A DNA stretch of 64,000 nucleotides from Thauera sp. (GTDB lineage: Bacteria; Pseudomonadota; Gammaproteobacteria; Burkholderiales; Rhodocyclaceae): the NCBI GenBank assembly GCA_017302295.1, contig JAFLDS010000009.1, positions 101,123-165,122 of the forward strand. Direction: 5' to 3'. Positions 51,340 through 60,900 of the stretch are shown here, one piece after another (position 1 is the stretch's first letter; every line of letters begins with the position of its first letter). Both the position numbers and the translations under genes were made by a program. Below the pieces are notes generated by a model, which saw only the letters and a list, made by a program, of their open reading frames with translations, was not told where the DNA came from and ran no database searches.

Positions 51340-52509
51340 ATGGACAGCGTGCGCCCGATCCTGGTGGTTCCGCTGCGGGGCTGGCTCCTCGCCCTGCTGC
51401 TGGCGATGCTGCTGCCCTGGCAGGCGATCGCGGCGCTTGCAGCGGCCCCGCCGCCCGGCGAGGTGCAGGTGGGAGCTCCCGTGCTGGAAGTCTTCGTGCG
51501 CGAAGGCTGCCCGCACTGCGCCGATGCCAAGGTTTTTCTGGCCGAGCTGGCGGGCGAGCGTCCCGATCTGCAGATTCGCCTGCGGCCGGTCGATCGTGAC
51601 CCCGCCGCGCGCGACGACCTGATCCGCATCAGCCGCGAAGCCAATGAGTGGCCGCCCGGCGTGCCGACTTTCGTGTTCAACGGCAAGGTGCTGGTCGGCT
51701 TCGACGATGCCGGGCACAGCGGCGTCGAGCTGCGCGCGCTGATCGGCGAAGGGCCGCGTTCAGCTGCAGCCGAGGTCGAGACCTCGCTGTTCGGCACACT
51801 CAGCGTCTCGCGCCTCGGCCTGCCCGCCTTCACCCTGGCGCTCGGCCTGCTCGACGGTTTCAATCCCTGTGCGATGTGGGTGCTGCTGTTCCTGCTGTCG
51901 CTGCTGGTGCGCCTGCACGACCGCCGGCGCATGGCGCTGGTGGCTGGCACCTTCGTCGCCGCGAGCGGCGCGGTGTATTACGCCTTCATGGCGGCGTGGC
52001 TGAACGTGTTCCTGCTGGTGGGCTTTTCCGAGGCCTTGCGCATCGGGCTGGGTGCGCTGGCGCTGCTGATCGGCGCGATCAACGTGAAGGACTTCTTCGC
52101 CTGGGGGCGTGGCGTCTCGCTGTCGATTCCCGATGCGGCCAAGTCGGGGTTGTATGCGCGCATCCGCGCGGTGCTCAATGCGGAGGCGCTTCCCGCCGCC
52201 CTGGTCGGCGTGGCGGCGCTGGCCGTGGTGGTGAATTTCGTCGAGCTGCTGTGCACCGCGGGCTTTCCGGCGATCTACACCGCAGTGCTCGCGCAGCAGG
52301 GGCTGTCGGCCGCCGCGCATTACGCCTACCTGGGGCTCTACATCCTTGGCTATATCGCCGACGACACGCTGATGGTGGCCACCGCCGTGATCGCGCTCGG
52401 CAGCGGCAAGCTCACCGAGCGCGCAGGCCGTGTGCTCAAGCTCGCGGGCGGCGCGGTCATGCTCGCACTCGGTGGCGTGCTGCTGTTGCGTCCGGACTGG
52501 CTCGTCTGA
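51340..52509 (+). CDS. Glutaredoxin-like / CcdA-like membrane fusion protein
   Basis: 389 residues. After a signal helix (residues about 13-35) comes a thioredoxin-fold domain with the redox motif EGCPHCADAKVFL and PPGVPTFVFNGKVLVGF (cis-Pro loop). From about residue 155 six or more transmembrane helices follow with GLLDGFNPCAMWVLLF and VVNFVELLCTAGFPAIY, the two membrane Cys of CcdA/DsbD-type electron carriers. It would move reducing power across the membrane to the fused periplasmic domain. Physiological target unknown. Confidence 0.85.
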   Translation: MDSVRPILVVPLRGWLLALLLAMLLPWQAIAALAAAPPPGEVQVGAPVLEVFVREGCPHCADAKVFLAELAGERPDLQIRLRPVDRDPAARDDLIRISREANEWPPGVPTFVFNGKVLVGFDDAGHSGVELRALIGEGPRSAAAEVETSLFGTLSVSRLGLPAFTLALGLLDGFNPCAMWVLLFLLSLLVRLHDRRRMALVAGTFVAASGAVYYAFMAAWLNVFLLVGFSEALRIGLGALALLIGAINVKDFFAWGRGVSLSIPDAAKSGLYARIRAVLNAEALPAALVGVAALAVVVNFVELLCTAGFPAIYTAVLAQQGLSAAAHYAYLGLYILGYIADDTLMVATAVIALGSGKLTERAGRVLKLAGGAVMLALGGVLLLRPDWLV

Positions 52510-52521
52510 GCGCCCGCTGCC

Positions 52522-54198
52522 TCAGTCACTGCCCTGCCGCCACACCGCGGCGAAGGCTTTCACCTTGGTCCAGGTCGACAGGCGCTCGTCCGACACCGCG
52601 TCGATAAAGTCCGACAGCCTCTTCGACTTGACCATGGTGTACATCGTCAGCACGGTGGACACGATGAATACCGCGGCGAAATAGAACAGCCGCTCGCTCA
52701 TCGGCGATTCCGCCTCGGCGAGCAGGTTCATGCCCAGGAAGCCGGTGGTGATGGTGCCGATCAGGCCGAAGATCGTCACTACCGTCAGCCGCACCACGGT
52801 GTTGGCCTGGCGGCGCAGGCTGTCGGCGTCGAGGTAGCTGTTCATGTCGGCGGTGCGCTCCTTCACCTCGGCATACAGCGGGTCGATCTCGAGGTGGTCC
52901 ACCGTCATGCGGAACAGCGCGCGCGTCTGCGCCTGCTCGGCGATGTCGTGGAACCAGTAGCGGTGCGTGAAGCGCAGGAAGCCCTCGAAGCTGGCGCGGA
53001 TCGCGCGCTTGAAGCGCCGCACGCTCTCCGGGTCGGTGACGTGCAGCCGCTTCAGCGCCTCCACCAGGCGTTCGGAGAACATCAGCAGCGCCGCCTTCTG
53101 GAAATGCGCGATCAGGAACAGCAGGAACTGCTGATGGCGGAACTGCGCCAGCACGCCGCGATGGCGGTCGGTGAAGTAGGCCGACTTCGCATCGCCCACC
53201 ACTACCAGTGCATGGCCGCTGCACAGGTAGCGGGTGTTGGGCGCGGCCCCGGCGCTCGACCAGAAGCGGTCGTAGCAATAGCGGCGCTCGAAATCGGCCA
53301 GATGCGGTTCGCCATAGGGCAGGGCGTTGCCGCTGCCGTCGCGCACCGTCTCCGCATCGCGCCGCCCGGCGCCGGTCACCAGACCGAGGCGGATGAAGTC
53401 GTTGCGCGTCAGCGCCAGCGGATCGTCGAGGGCGAGGTAGGCCGTCAGCGGCATGCGGTGATACTCGATCTGACGGTAGCGCAGCGCGCCGGGCTCTTCC
53501 GAGTAGGCGCTCACCAGCGGCTGCATCAGCCAGGCCCAGTGCGACGCGATGCGCGGCGCCCGGTGGCGGCTCACATGCGCCATGAAGGCCTCGCGCTCGT
53601 GCGCATCGGTGCGCGCCAGCACCGTGCCATCGCGCCCGATCAGCTCCGACACGGCCAGGCTGTGCAGCGCGCGGCCGTGCTCATCCCAGCCCGACGGGTA
53701 GGCCCGGCCGATGCGGTACATCAGCTCCTGCACCTCGGATAATGGCAGGCCGCCGCCGGCAACCTCGACGTTGAGGATCACCACATCCACGTCGAAGAAG
53801 AAATACAGATGCACATGAACGACATCCAGCGTCACCGGCGTGTCGCCATCGCGGGCGGCGACCCTCAGCTTGGCGATGTCGCGGCGGCGGAACACCCGCA
53901 TCGCCGGCCCGGCGTCCGCCGCGCCGCCGTGCTGCGAGCGCCCCTCGCCGTACAGGAACTGCTGCACGTAAGGCAGGAAGGTCACGAACTCGTTGTAGTG
54001 GCGCTCCTGGAAGACGCTGCCCTCCACCTCCAGGTCGTGTTCCACCTCGCGCCACGGCGACGCCTCGCCCATGTCGCGCAACACCTGCCAGGGCCGCTGC
54101 TGCGGCCCTAACGCGCCCGTTGCGGTCAGCAAGCGCACTGGCCACAGCAGCGCGAGGCGGAAGTGCTGCACGACGGGCTCAGTCGTCGCTTCGGTCAT
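52522..54198 (-). CDS. CorA-like membrane protein with long cytoplasmic domain
   Basis: 558 residues starting MTEATTEPVVQHFRLALLWP at 54198; upstream in-frame Met at 54303 adds 35 residues of poor quality. A long soluble N-terminal part is followed by coiled helices and two C-terminal membrane helices. The first ends in TGFLGMNLLAE, which resembles the G-M-N signature of CorA cation channels. The soluble domain differs from standard CorA, so transport of Mg2+ is uncertain. Confidence 0.65.
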   Translation of the reverse strand: MTEATTEPVVQHFRLALLWPVRLLTATGALGPQQRPWQVLRDMGEASPWREVEHDLEVEGSVFQERHYNEFVTFLPYVQQFLYGEGRSQHGGAADAGPAMRVFRRRDIAKLRVAARDGDTPVTLDVVHVHLYFFFDVDVVILNVEVAGGGLPLSEVQELMYRIGRAYPSGWDEHGRALHSLAVSELIGRDGTVLARTDAHEREAFMAHVSRHRAPRIASHWAWLMQPLVSAYSEEPGALRYRQIEYHRMPLTAYLALDDPLALTRNDFIRLGLVTGAGRRDAETVRDGSGNALPYGEPHLADFERRYCYDRFWSSAGAAPNTRYLCSGHALVVVGDAKSAYFTDRHRGVLAQFRHQQFLLFLIAHFQKAALLMFSERLVEALKRLHVTDPESVRRFKRAIRASFEGFLRFTHRYWFHDIAEQAQTRALFRMTVDHLEIDPLYAEVKERTADMNSYLDADSLRRQANTVVRLTVVTIFGLIGTITTGFLGMNLLAEAESPMSERLFYFAAVFIVSTVLTMYTMVKSKRLSDFIDAVSDERLSTWTKVKAFAAVWRQGSD

Positions 54199-54333
54199 GG
54201 GGCTCGTCTCCGTCCTTGTTGTTCTTCGCGCGTGATGACGCGTGACAGGCGGAATCTTCCCGAAAGTGCGGGGCGTGTCCAGTGACGGGGTGCGCATGTG
54301 CATGGAGACCGTCTCGCCGGCGGGCCGTTACGG

Positions 54334-54406
54334 AATCGCGCCACGCAAATGGCGCGATTAAGTTAATCGCGCCATAATCGCGCCACAAAGTCGGTTAATC
54401 GCGCCA
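54334..54406. repeat. Five copies of AATCGCGCCA upstream of fic
   Basis: Four direct copies at 54334-54343, 54365-54374, 54376-54385 and 54397-54406, and one inverted copy at 54350-54359. The inverted copy and the third site make the palindrome TGGCGCGATTAA-G-TTAATCGCGCCA. The last copy ends nine bases before the fic ATG. The array must overlap the promoter and ribosome-binding region and looks like a multi-site operator for the N-terminal winged-helix domain of Fic or for another regulator. Confidence 0.85.
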
Positions 54407-54415
54407 CCTGCCCGT

Positions 54416-55777
54416 ATGCCATCCCCCCCCGACCAACTCCTCGGATTCCTTCGATCTGCTCCCGACGGTCTGTCGATCACCGACCTCCTGGAGCGCCGCC
54501 CCGGGCTTACCCGCCGCACCGTTCAGCGCTGGCTCAACGAACTGGTCGCGCAGGGACGGATCAACCCGCTGAGTGGCGGTCGATCGCGTCGCTATGTCCT
54601 GGCGGCCGAAGCCGTCGAGCCTACGACCGAGGCCAGGGATCGTTTTCCCGGGCACATCCCGCTGTCGGCCGACAGCCGCGACATCCTCGCGTATGTCGAT
54701 CAGCCACTCACTGCGCGCAAGCCCGTGGGCTACCAGCTCGAGTTCCTGGCCGCCTATCAGCCCAACCGGACCTGGTACTTGTCTGCGCCGCTGCGCCGCC
54801 AACTGCAAAAGATGGGCGATACCGGCCAGACACGACTGCCGGCCGGCACCTATGGCCGTGAAGTCCTTAACCGCCTGCTGATCGACCTGTCCTGGGCATC
54901 GAGCCATCTGGAAGGAAACACCTACAGCCGGCTCGACACCCGCGAGCTGATCGAGCATGGCCGCGTGGCACAGGGCAAGGCTGCGATCGAAACGCAGATG
55001 ATCCTCAACCACAAGGCGGCGATCGAACTGCTGGTGGAAAACGCCGACACCGCCGGTTTGAACCGCTTCACCTTGCTCAACCTGCACGCCGCCCTCTCCG
55101 AGAACCTCCTGCCCAACCCGGCCGACGAAGGCCGGCTGCGACAGCACGGCGTCGAGATCGGCAAGAGCGTCTATCGCCCGCTGGGCGTGCCGGCTCAGAT
55201 CGAAGAAAGTCTGGATCTCCTGCTCGACAAGGCGAACCGCATTCAGGATCCCTTTGAGCAATCCTTCTTCGTCATGGTGCACCTGCCCTACCTGCAGCCC
55301 TTTGCCGACGTCAATAAGCGGACCTCGCGACTGGCTGCAAACCTGCCGCTGATTCGTGCCAACCTGTGTCCGCTGACCTTTCTCGACGTCCCCGAGCAGG
55401 CCTACAGCCGTGCCGTGCTCGGCGTCTACGAACTCACCCGCATCGAACTGCTGCGTGACCTCTACGTCTGGGCCTACGAGCGCTCGACCCAGGAATACCT
55501 TGCCATCAAGCAGGACCTGACCGAACCCGATCCACTGCGCCTGGCTTGGCGAGAACTGATCAAGCAGTCGGTGCGCGAAGTGGTCCGCCAGCCCGAGCGC
55601 GCCCCGCTCGAAGTCATCGAAGCGTGTCTGGCAGGGCATGCGCTGGGTGAGGACAGGAACAGTGTCGAGTCACTGGTGATCGACGAACTGCGACGGCTGC
55701 ACGAAGGCGTGCTGGCACGTTACGGCCTGCGGCCTTCCGAGTTTGTTGAATGGCAGTCGAGACAGCGAGCCACATGA
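54416..55777 (+). CDS. Fic-family AMP/UMP transferase with N-terminal winged helix
   Basis: 453 residues. Residues about 5-60 form a winged-helix (LSITDLLERRPGLTRRTVQR). The Fic domain has the active-site loop HLPYLQPFADVNKRTSR with catalytic His289; it departs from H-P-F-x-x-G-N-G-R at the G-N-G-R end (D-V-N-K-R), a variant known in this large subgroup. An inhibitory helix motif SSHLEGN with Glu166 fits [S/T]-x-x-x-E-[G/N], so the enzyme is class II-like and self-inhibited. A C-terminal extension of about 120 residues follows. The operator array suggests autoregulation. Confidence 0.9.
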   Translation: MPSPPDQLLGFLRSAPDGLSITDLLERRPGLTRRTVQRWLNELVAQGRINPLSGGRSRRYVLAAEAVEPTTEARDRFPGHIPLSADSRDILAYVDQPLTARKPVGYQLEFLAAYQPNRTWYLSAPLRRQLQKMGDTGQTRLPAGTYGREVLNRLLIDLSWASSHLEGNTYSRLDTRELIEHGRVAQGKAAIETQMILNHKAAIELLVENADTAGLNRFTLLNLHAALSENLLPNPADEGRLRQHGVEIGKSVYRPLGVPAQIEESLDLLLDKANRIQDPFEQSFFVMVHLPYLQPFADVNKRTSRLAANLPLIRANLCPLTFLDVPEQAYSRAVLGVYELTRIELLRDLYVWAYERSTQEYLAIKQDLTEPDPLRLAWRELIKQSVREVVRQPERAPLEVIEACLAGHALGEDRNSVESLVIDELRRLHEGVLARYGLRPSEFVEWQSRQRAT

Positions 55778-55891
55778 TGGTCGGTGCCTTCGCGTCGCGC
55801 ATCGGCTGCACGGTATCGGATTTACCCCTTGAACGTTGCAAGTCAAGACTAGTCTGAGAAGCAGGGCTCACCACAGGATAAGAGGCCCATC

Positions 55892-56165
55892 ATGGCAACG
55901 ATCCCTCAAGATCGACGACACGCTGAAAAGTCGCGTTCAGCACCTGGCCGCACAGCGCCGCCGTTCGGCGCACTGGATCATGCTCGAAGCCATCCAGCAG
56001 TACGTCGAGCGCGAGGAAGCCCGCGAGCGCTTCACGCAGGAAGCCTTGGCATCGTGGGTTGCGTACACGGAAACGGGCAGTCATCTGACGGGCCAGGAAG
56101 TCCGTGCCTGGTTGAAAACCTGGGGCACTGATGAAGAAAGTGCGGTGCCAGCGTGCCACAAGTAA
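55892..56165 (+). pseudogene. Frameshifted RHH antitoxin
   Basis: From about 55905 the frame reads SLKIDDTLKSRVQHLAAQRR, then SAHWIMLEAIQQYVEREEAR and SHLTGQEVRAWLKTWGTDEE, a normal CopG/ParD-type antitoxin. The only suitable start, ATG at 55892 after a purine-rich stretch, reads MATIP and then falls out of frame; removing two bases from the expected A-T-C-C-C-x-C-T-C junction explains this. The homologous frame upstream has only a TTG (55836). So the antitoxin is probably not made, or is made poorly from a non-ATG codon. It overlaps the next fragment by 13 bases. Confidence 0.65.
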
Positions 56166-56820
56166 TCGTCACCGAGCGCGCGGCGGAAGGCTTGGAGCGC
56201 TGCCGACGCTTCCTGGGCGCGAAGGCTCCTGAAGCCGCCCGGCGGGCTGGACAGGCCATAGCGCGGCAACTTCTGTTGCTGGAGACGGCACCTGAGATTG
56301 GCCGACCGTTGCCCGAAACACCCGCGCTGTGCATCACCGTCGACGGGGTTGGTACGGTCGCCTTGCCGCTGCTGCCCCAGCAGGCGGCGGAACTGGCTGC
56401 GGTCGCCGAGCGGGCCCCCTATGGGCGTGGCCCGGACACCCTGGTCGATACCGAGGTGGCCTTTGCGGCCTTCTACGCCGACTGCTGGCACGAGGTCCGG
56501 CCCATCACCGCGGGCTGTCGCCTGGCGCTGGTCTACAACCTGGTCAGGTCAAGCCACGTCACCTGCCGCTGTCCGCACTGCTCCAGCTCGCCCACTTCCT
56601 GGCGGACCCGAAGCGCAAGCAGTGGGTGCTGAAGGCCGCCGAGGCGCAGCGCAGCCATGTCGAGGACTCCATCCGGCGCGATGCCTGTGATGTCGACACC
56701 GAGACCCTCCGCCACACCCGCCCGTACGAGCTGCGTTGTACCAAGAACCAGGCCAGCTACCAGCGCCGGGTCGAGCAGCGTGAACGAGATCTGCAGAATC
56801 ACGCACATCTGCTGGAATGA
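56153..56820 (+). pseudogene. Composite remnant: RelE/ParE N-terminus joined to a decayed 2OG-Fe(II) oxygenase
   Basis: From the GTG at 56153 the frame begins like a RelE toxin (VIVTERAAEGLERCRRFLGA, LLLETAPEIGRPLPE). It then changes abruptly to a segment of a large 2OG-Fe(II) oxygenase family (GRGPDTLVDTEV; FYADCWHEVRPITAGCRLAL). The oxygenase lacks its middle with the H-x-D motif, so at least one internal deletion occurred. Near 56550 the match moves to another frame and ends in CTKNQASYQRRVEQRERDLQ at 56819. Nothing functional remains; it records deletion between a toxin-antitoxin locus and an oxygenase gene. Confidence 0.6.
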
Positions 56821-56913
56821 GGTATCTACAAACTGGATCTTTATGGAGCAGGCGACACCGAAAGCGCCGTGCTCCCCCACCCACAACGCCGCACGCTGGC
56901 AGGACACGGACCC

Positions 56914-57537
56914 ATGGACAAACTCAGACTCACCTACTTCGACTTTTCCGGCGGACGCGCAGAGCCCGCACGCCTGGCCCTGCATATCGGCGGAATTCCC
57001 TTCGAGGACAACCGTTTTGCGTTCGGTGATTTCGGCGAGGTGCGCAAGACCACACCGCTGGGCCAGGTGCCGACGCTTCACGTCAACGACGTGCAGGTCA
57101 CCCAGAGCGACGCGATTACGCGCTATGCCGGAAAGCGGGCCGGGCTTTACCCCGAAGACGCCCTTCAGGCCTTGTTCTGCGACGAAGTGATGGGCGCGCT
57201 GGAAGACATCAACACAACGATCGGGGCGACCTTCGGCATGACCGGCGATGCGCTCAAGCACGCCCGCGAGGCCCTGGCGGCGGAAGTATTGCCGCGGTAT
57301 CTGCGATGGCTGCAGCACCAGCTCGAAGCCCACGGAGGCGAATTCTTTGCGGACCATCGCCTGACCGTTGCCGATCTCAAGGCCTTCGTCATCCTGCGCT
57401 GGCTTGGCTCCGGCAAGCTGGATCACATTCCAGCCGACCTGGTCGAGACCGTGGCGCCGAAGCTCGCGGCCTTCACCGACCGCATCGCCGGGATTCCCGC
57501 CATCGCCCAGTATTACGAGTCGCGCGGCGGGTCGTGA
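56914..57537 (+). CDS. Glutathione S-transferase
   Basis: 207 residues from MDKLRLTYFDFSGGRAEPAR at 56914. The Tyr at residue 8 fits the catalytic Tyr of sigma/mu/alpha-type GSTs; GRAEPARLALHIGGIPFEDN, TPLGQVPTLHVNDVQVTQSD (glutathione-binding cis-Pro and Ser-Asp) and LTVADLKAFVILRWLGSGKL follow. It conjugates or reduces using glutathione. Prokaryotic genes of this sigma-like type are often annotated as stress GSTs. Alone in its transcription unit. Confidence 0.88.
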   Translation: MDKLRLTYFDFSGGRAEPARLALHIGGIPFEDNRFAFGDFGEVRKTTPLGQVPTLHVNDVQVTQSDAITRYAGKRAGLYPEDALQALFCDEVMGALEDINTTIGATFGMTGDALKHAREALAAEVLPRYLRWLQHQLEAHGGEFFADHRLTVADLKAFVILRWLGSGKLDHIPADLVETVAPKLAAFTDRIAGIPAIAQYYESRGGS

Positions 57538-57965
57538 GCGGGATTGATTTCGCCGCCGATGCGCGGCCGGTATTGGCGGCGGACCGTGAGAACTCAATAG
57601 CCCGGCGCTGGCCCAAGTGCGCCGGCGCGTCACGCTTGGCGTTCGGGCACTTGGAGGTGTTCCGATTGGAATGCGTCCGGTAGGGGGCTGTCGTCTCGGT
57701 CGCTTCCGGCCTTCGCAGCCTTCAGGGCGGCCCCCGCCTGATCGCCACCGGCCGTTATGGGCACTCAGCCCGACCTCACACATTCGGCCAAAAGGAGTCG
57801 TTCGTCGGTCAAACCTATCGGGCCGGTTAGGCCCGGTAGCTGTAGCTCAGGTTCGGCGCTCCGATGTAGCTGGAGACGGAAAGCTGATGTTCATGAGTAA
57901 CCAACCGGCCTTGACTTGCTCTGGCATTTTTAGAAGGGGTGCTGCAGTCCGATGCAGCTGAAGCC
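57538..57965. other. 428-base gap, no gene seen
   Basis: Between the GST stop and the end of the large NTPase. GC declines from left to right. I see no start with family homology, no convincing terminator and no tRNA. It may contain the boundary of the accessory segment that carries the NTPase. Confidence 0.5.
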
Positions 57966-60900
57966 TCATCGGGCCTTCAGCATCTCAAGTTGGTCTTTGC
58001 TGGGCGCAAGGAACTCAGTCTTAGTGCCCAATGACCTTAGGATCCCTGCCTCCGTCGTGAAGGTGGTGGTGTGGTACAGGCTGCCACCGAACCCACCCGT
58101 AGAGACGCCCACGTCCTGGCCCGGATAAACGTTCTTCTCTCCGGCCAAGACCCATACGGGCTCTAGTCCAGCGCTGGCGAGCTTGCTCAAGAAGTAGTCG
58201 CGGGAGACCACTCCGGCTCCGGCTCCTCGCGTATGCAGCGAGGGGTCCTGCCACCGGAGAGAGCCGCCAGCGTCAACGTACTCCGGGGCCTTACCGCTGC
58301 GGAGGTGCAGGTCTAGCACCTTGATGACGCCTGACGAGGGAAGATAGAGCGAAAACCCGTCGTCGACCGAGTTGTCGTTGCCGTTGCCTTCAACGGTCAG
58401 TGATTCAACGATGCCAGCATACGGCGTTTTGATGCCAGCGCTGATGTTCTGTTCCAGCTCGATTTGCCGGGTGTCGCGCCACCCATGCTCTCCCAGGAAC
58501 GAGCCGACGGAGCCGCTTTCCCACAGGCGAGACGCGTCGCCGCGGTGCCTGCCGAGCAGTTCCTTTGCCAGCTGAGACCCGCTGCCTAGTACGGTGACCA
58601 GACAGCTTATGCGCGACCATGCATCTGCGTGGTTGCGCCTGCTCTGACCCGGCACCGTCCAGTGGCGAAAGCCGGACACCGTCAGCCATCGCTCGCCGTC
58701 GGGGCTGACCACCTCAATTTGACCGAGGTCGTTGCACAAGTCGCTCTCGACGCGCACCCATGCTAGGAGCAGGTCTGTATCTCCAGACGGCAGTCGGGGA
58801 GCAGACGGAGTCCACCATGTGACTGGCGTCGCCGCCCAGCGGGTTTCGAGGGTGCTTCGAACAAGGAGGGAGGGGTCCAAGTCCCGCTTCATGTCGCGAC
58901 CGCGAGGGCCTGGCTCGAACGCCCTTAGCTTGCCGTCGTCTTCCCACGAACACATTGCCAGGTTGTCGGTCATCCGCGCCGTCGCCTCAGCGAGCGCGAT
59001 GTACTGGTACTTCTTGCCGACGCGCTCTACCCGATGCTTGCCCATGCGGTCGTGGCTGATATGCCCACTCCCCTCGAAGTCATCGAAAAGCTCCTCGGTC
59101 CACCCGAGCTGGTGCGCGCGCTCGCAAATCCATCGCCTCACAGGGCCACGGGCGACCTCCGACGGGCGTCTGTTGTCGTCCCGCATGCGCGTTGACTCAA
59201 GAAGATGACGTTCCGCGAACTCGGTGTACTCCGTGCGTAGCTCCTCTGAAAGCGCGTCCTTGAAAGCTTGGTTGGCTTGCTCGATCTCGGCCCAGCGTTC
59301 GGACTCGCCGGAGATCTTCGTGGTGAGGGAAAAGTGCAGAGGCCGCTGGTGGTACTCGACCGTCAGCTGACGCAGCGCAAGGTAGGCTTCTTGCTGCTCG
59401 CGGTTTGCCTTGTCAAGCAATGCGTTTTGCCAGCGTTCGAAGAGCTCCTTGGTGGTGTTGCCGGCAAGGGAGCGCGGCACATTCACGATGTCATGCAACC
59501 AACTGCGCAGGGTGTAGTTGCCGAAGTCGCCGTGCTCGTTCGTGGACGAGCAAATCGCATCGCCATATCCCTTGCCTTGGTACTTCTTGAGTTCCTCTTC
59601 CGTTACAGGTTCCAGCGGCCACTCAGACTTGAACTTGGCCCTGCATGCGTCGAGGTCGACCTCCGCCGGCAACTGGCCTGCCGCCTGAGCGTAGAGTAGG
59701 ACACCGAAGGCATAGTCCCGGGCCATCAGGTTCAGCGGCGGCCGTCGGTCTTCTCCAAAGTAGTTCTTCCAGACCGAGACGGCGAGAACCCCGCAACGGG
59801 CACGGTCCGCGCATTGCATGGACGCGCCATAACAGGCAGCGAGGAGGCGCTCTGTGATGTACAGGTCGTCGACGTCGTTGAACTGGTCGACGAGGGCCGC
59901 AGCGAAACCCAGCTTGCAAGACAGCAGATTCACGAGTGCCTTGGTGGCGCGGTCGCGCACGGCACGGTTGCTGGTCGACAAGAACCATGTCAGCGTGACT
60001 GCGGCAAGCGAGAGGCGCTGTTCATCGACTTCGTTGGGATCAACCTCCCATGCCCAGTCGATGAGCGAGGCCACTGCGCCGCCCTCGGCTAAGTTATCGT
60101 GCGCCAGAAACACCGACCATGCCGCGTCTCTCTGCGGCATCAGACGCGGCCACAGGTCCTTGTGCAGCCAGTTGGCATTGAACTGGTTTTCGGGCTCGGT
60201 GCTCGCCAGCAGCATCAAGTCGTACTTCGAGCGGCCAGTGACCTCGCAGAGCTTTTCCACCCATCCAACCGTTCGGCTTGTGAACGCCGTTGGGCTCCGC
60301 CACGCCAGCGAACTCTCGAAAGCGTCGCAGAGTGACGGGTCGTCGATGGCATCCTTTGGCAGCACATCGAACAGCTCGAGGCCGAACTCCTCCGGCAGTT
60401 GCACCGCCAGGGCCTCAATGACGCCGGCAAATCGCCAGCTCTCGAACGGCTCAAAGTAGGCCGCCAGTGGTGCTCGTCGGAACGAGCCTTCGACGTCAGT
60501 TCGGTCAATCTGGCCGATGAGCCTTTGGGCACGCAGGTGGTCCGACAGCCGCTCGAAGGTGAACCTGATGACTTCTTTATGGCCCCCCCCTGGCTGCCAC
60601 TCGATGTCCTGGGTGAACACGCCCTCTGACAGGAACGCGGAAAAGAGACTGCGTTCCCTGTAGCTGCCCGAGTTGTGGATGCCTTCCAGCAGCTCTATGG
60701 TGTCCTCCATGGAAAGGCTTCCGCCGTCGCCATGGGTCGCGCAGACTTCCAGGAACTGCTCCAACGCCTTGCGCGGAATCTTCAACTCGGGGATGAGCTT
60801 CAGCTCCCTCTGGACCTTGTTTGTCACCGCCGTCAGGTAGAAGTCGAAGATGGCGGTGACGCCGTCCATGCCCTTTGGCAACTGCTTGAGGTTCTCAGTG

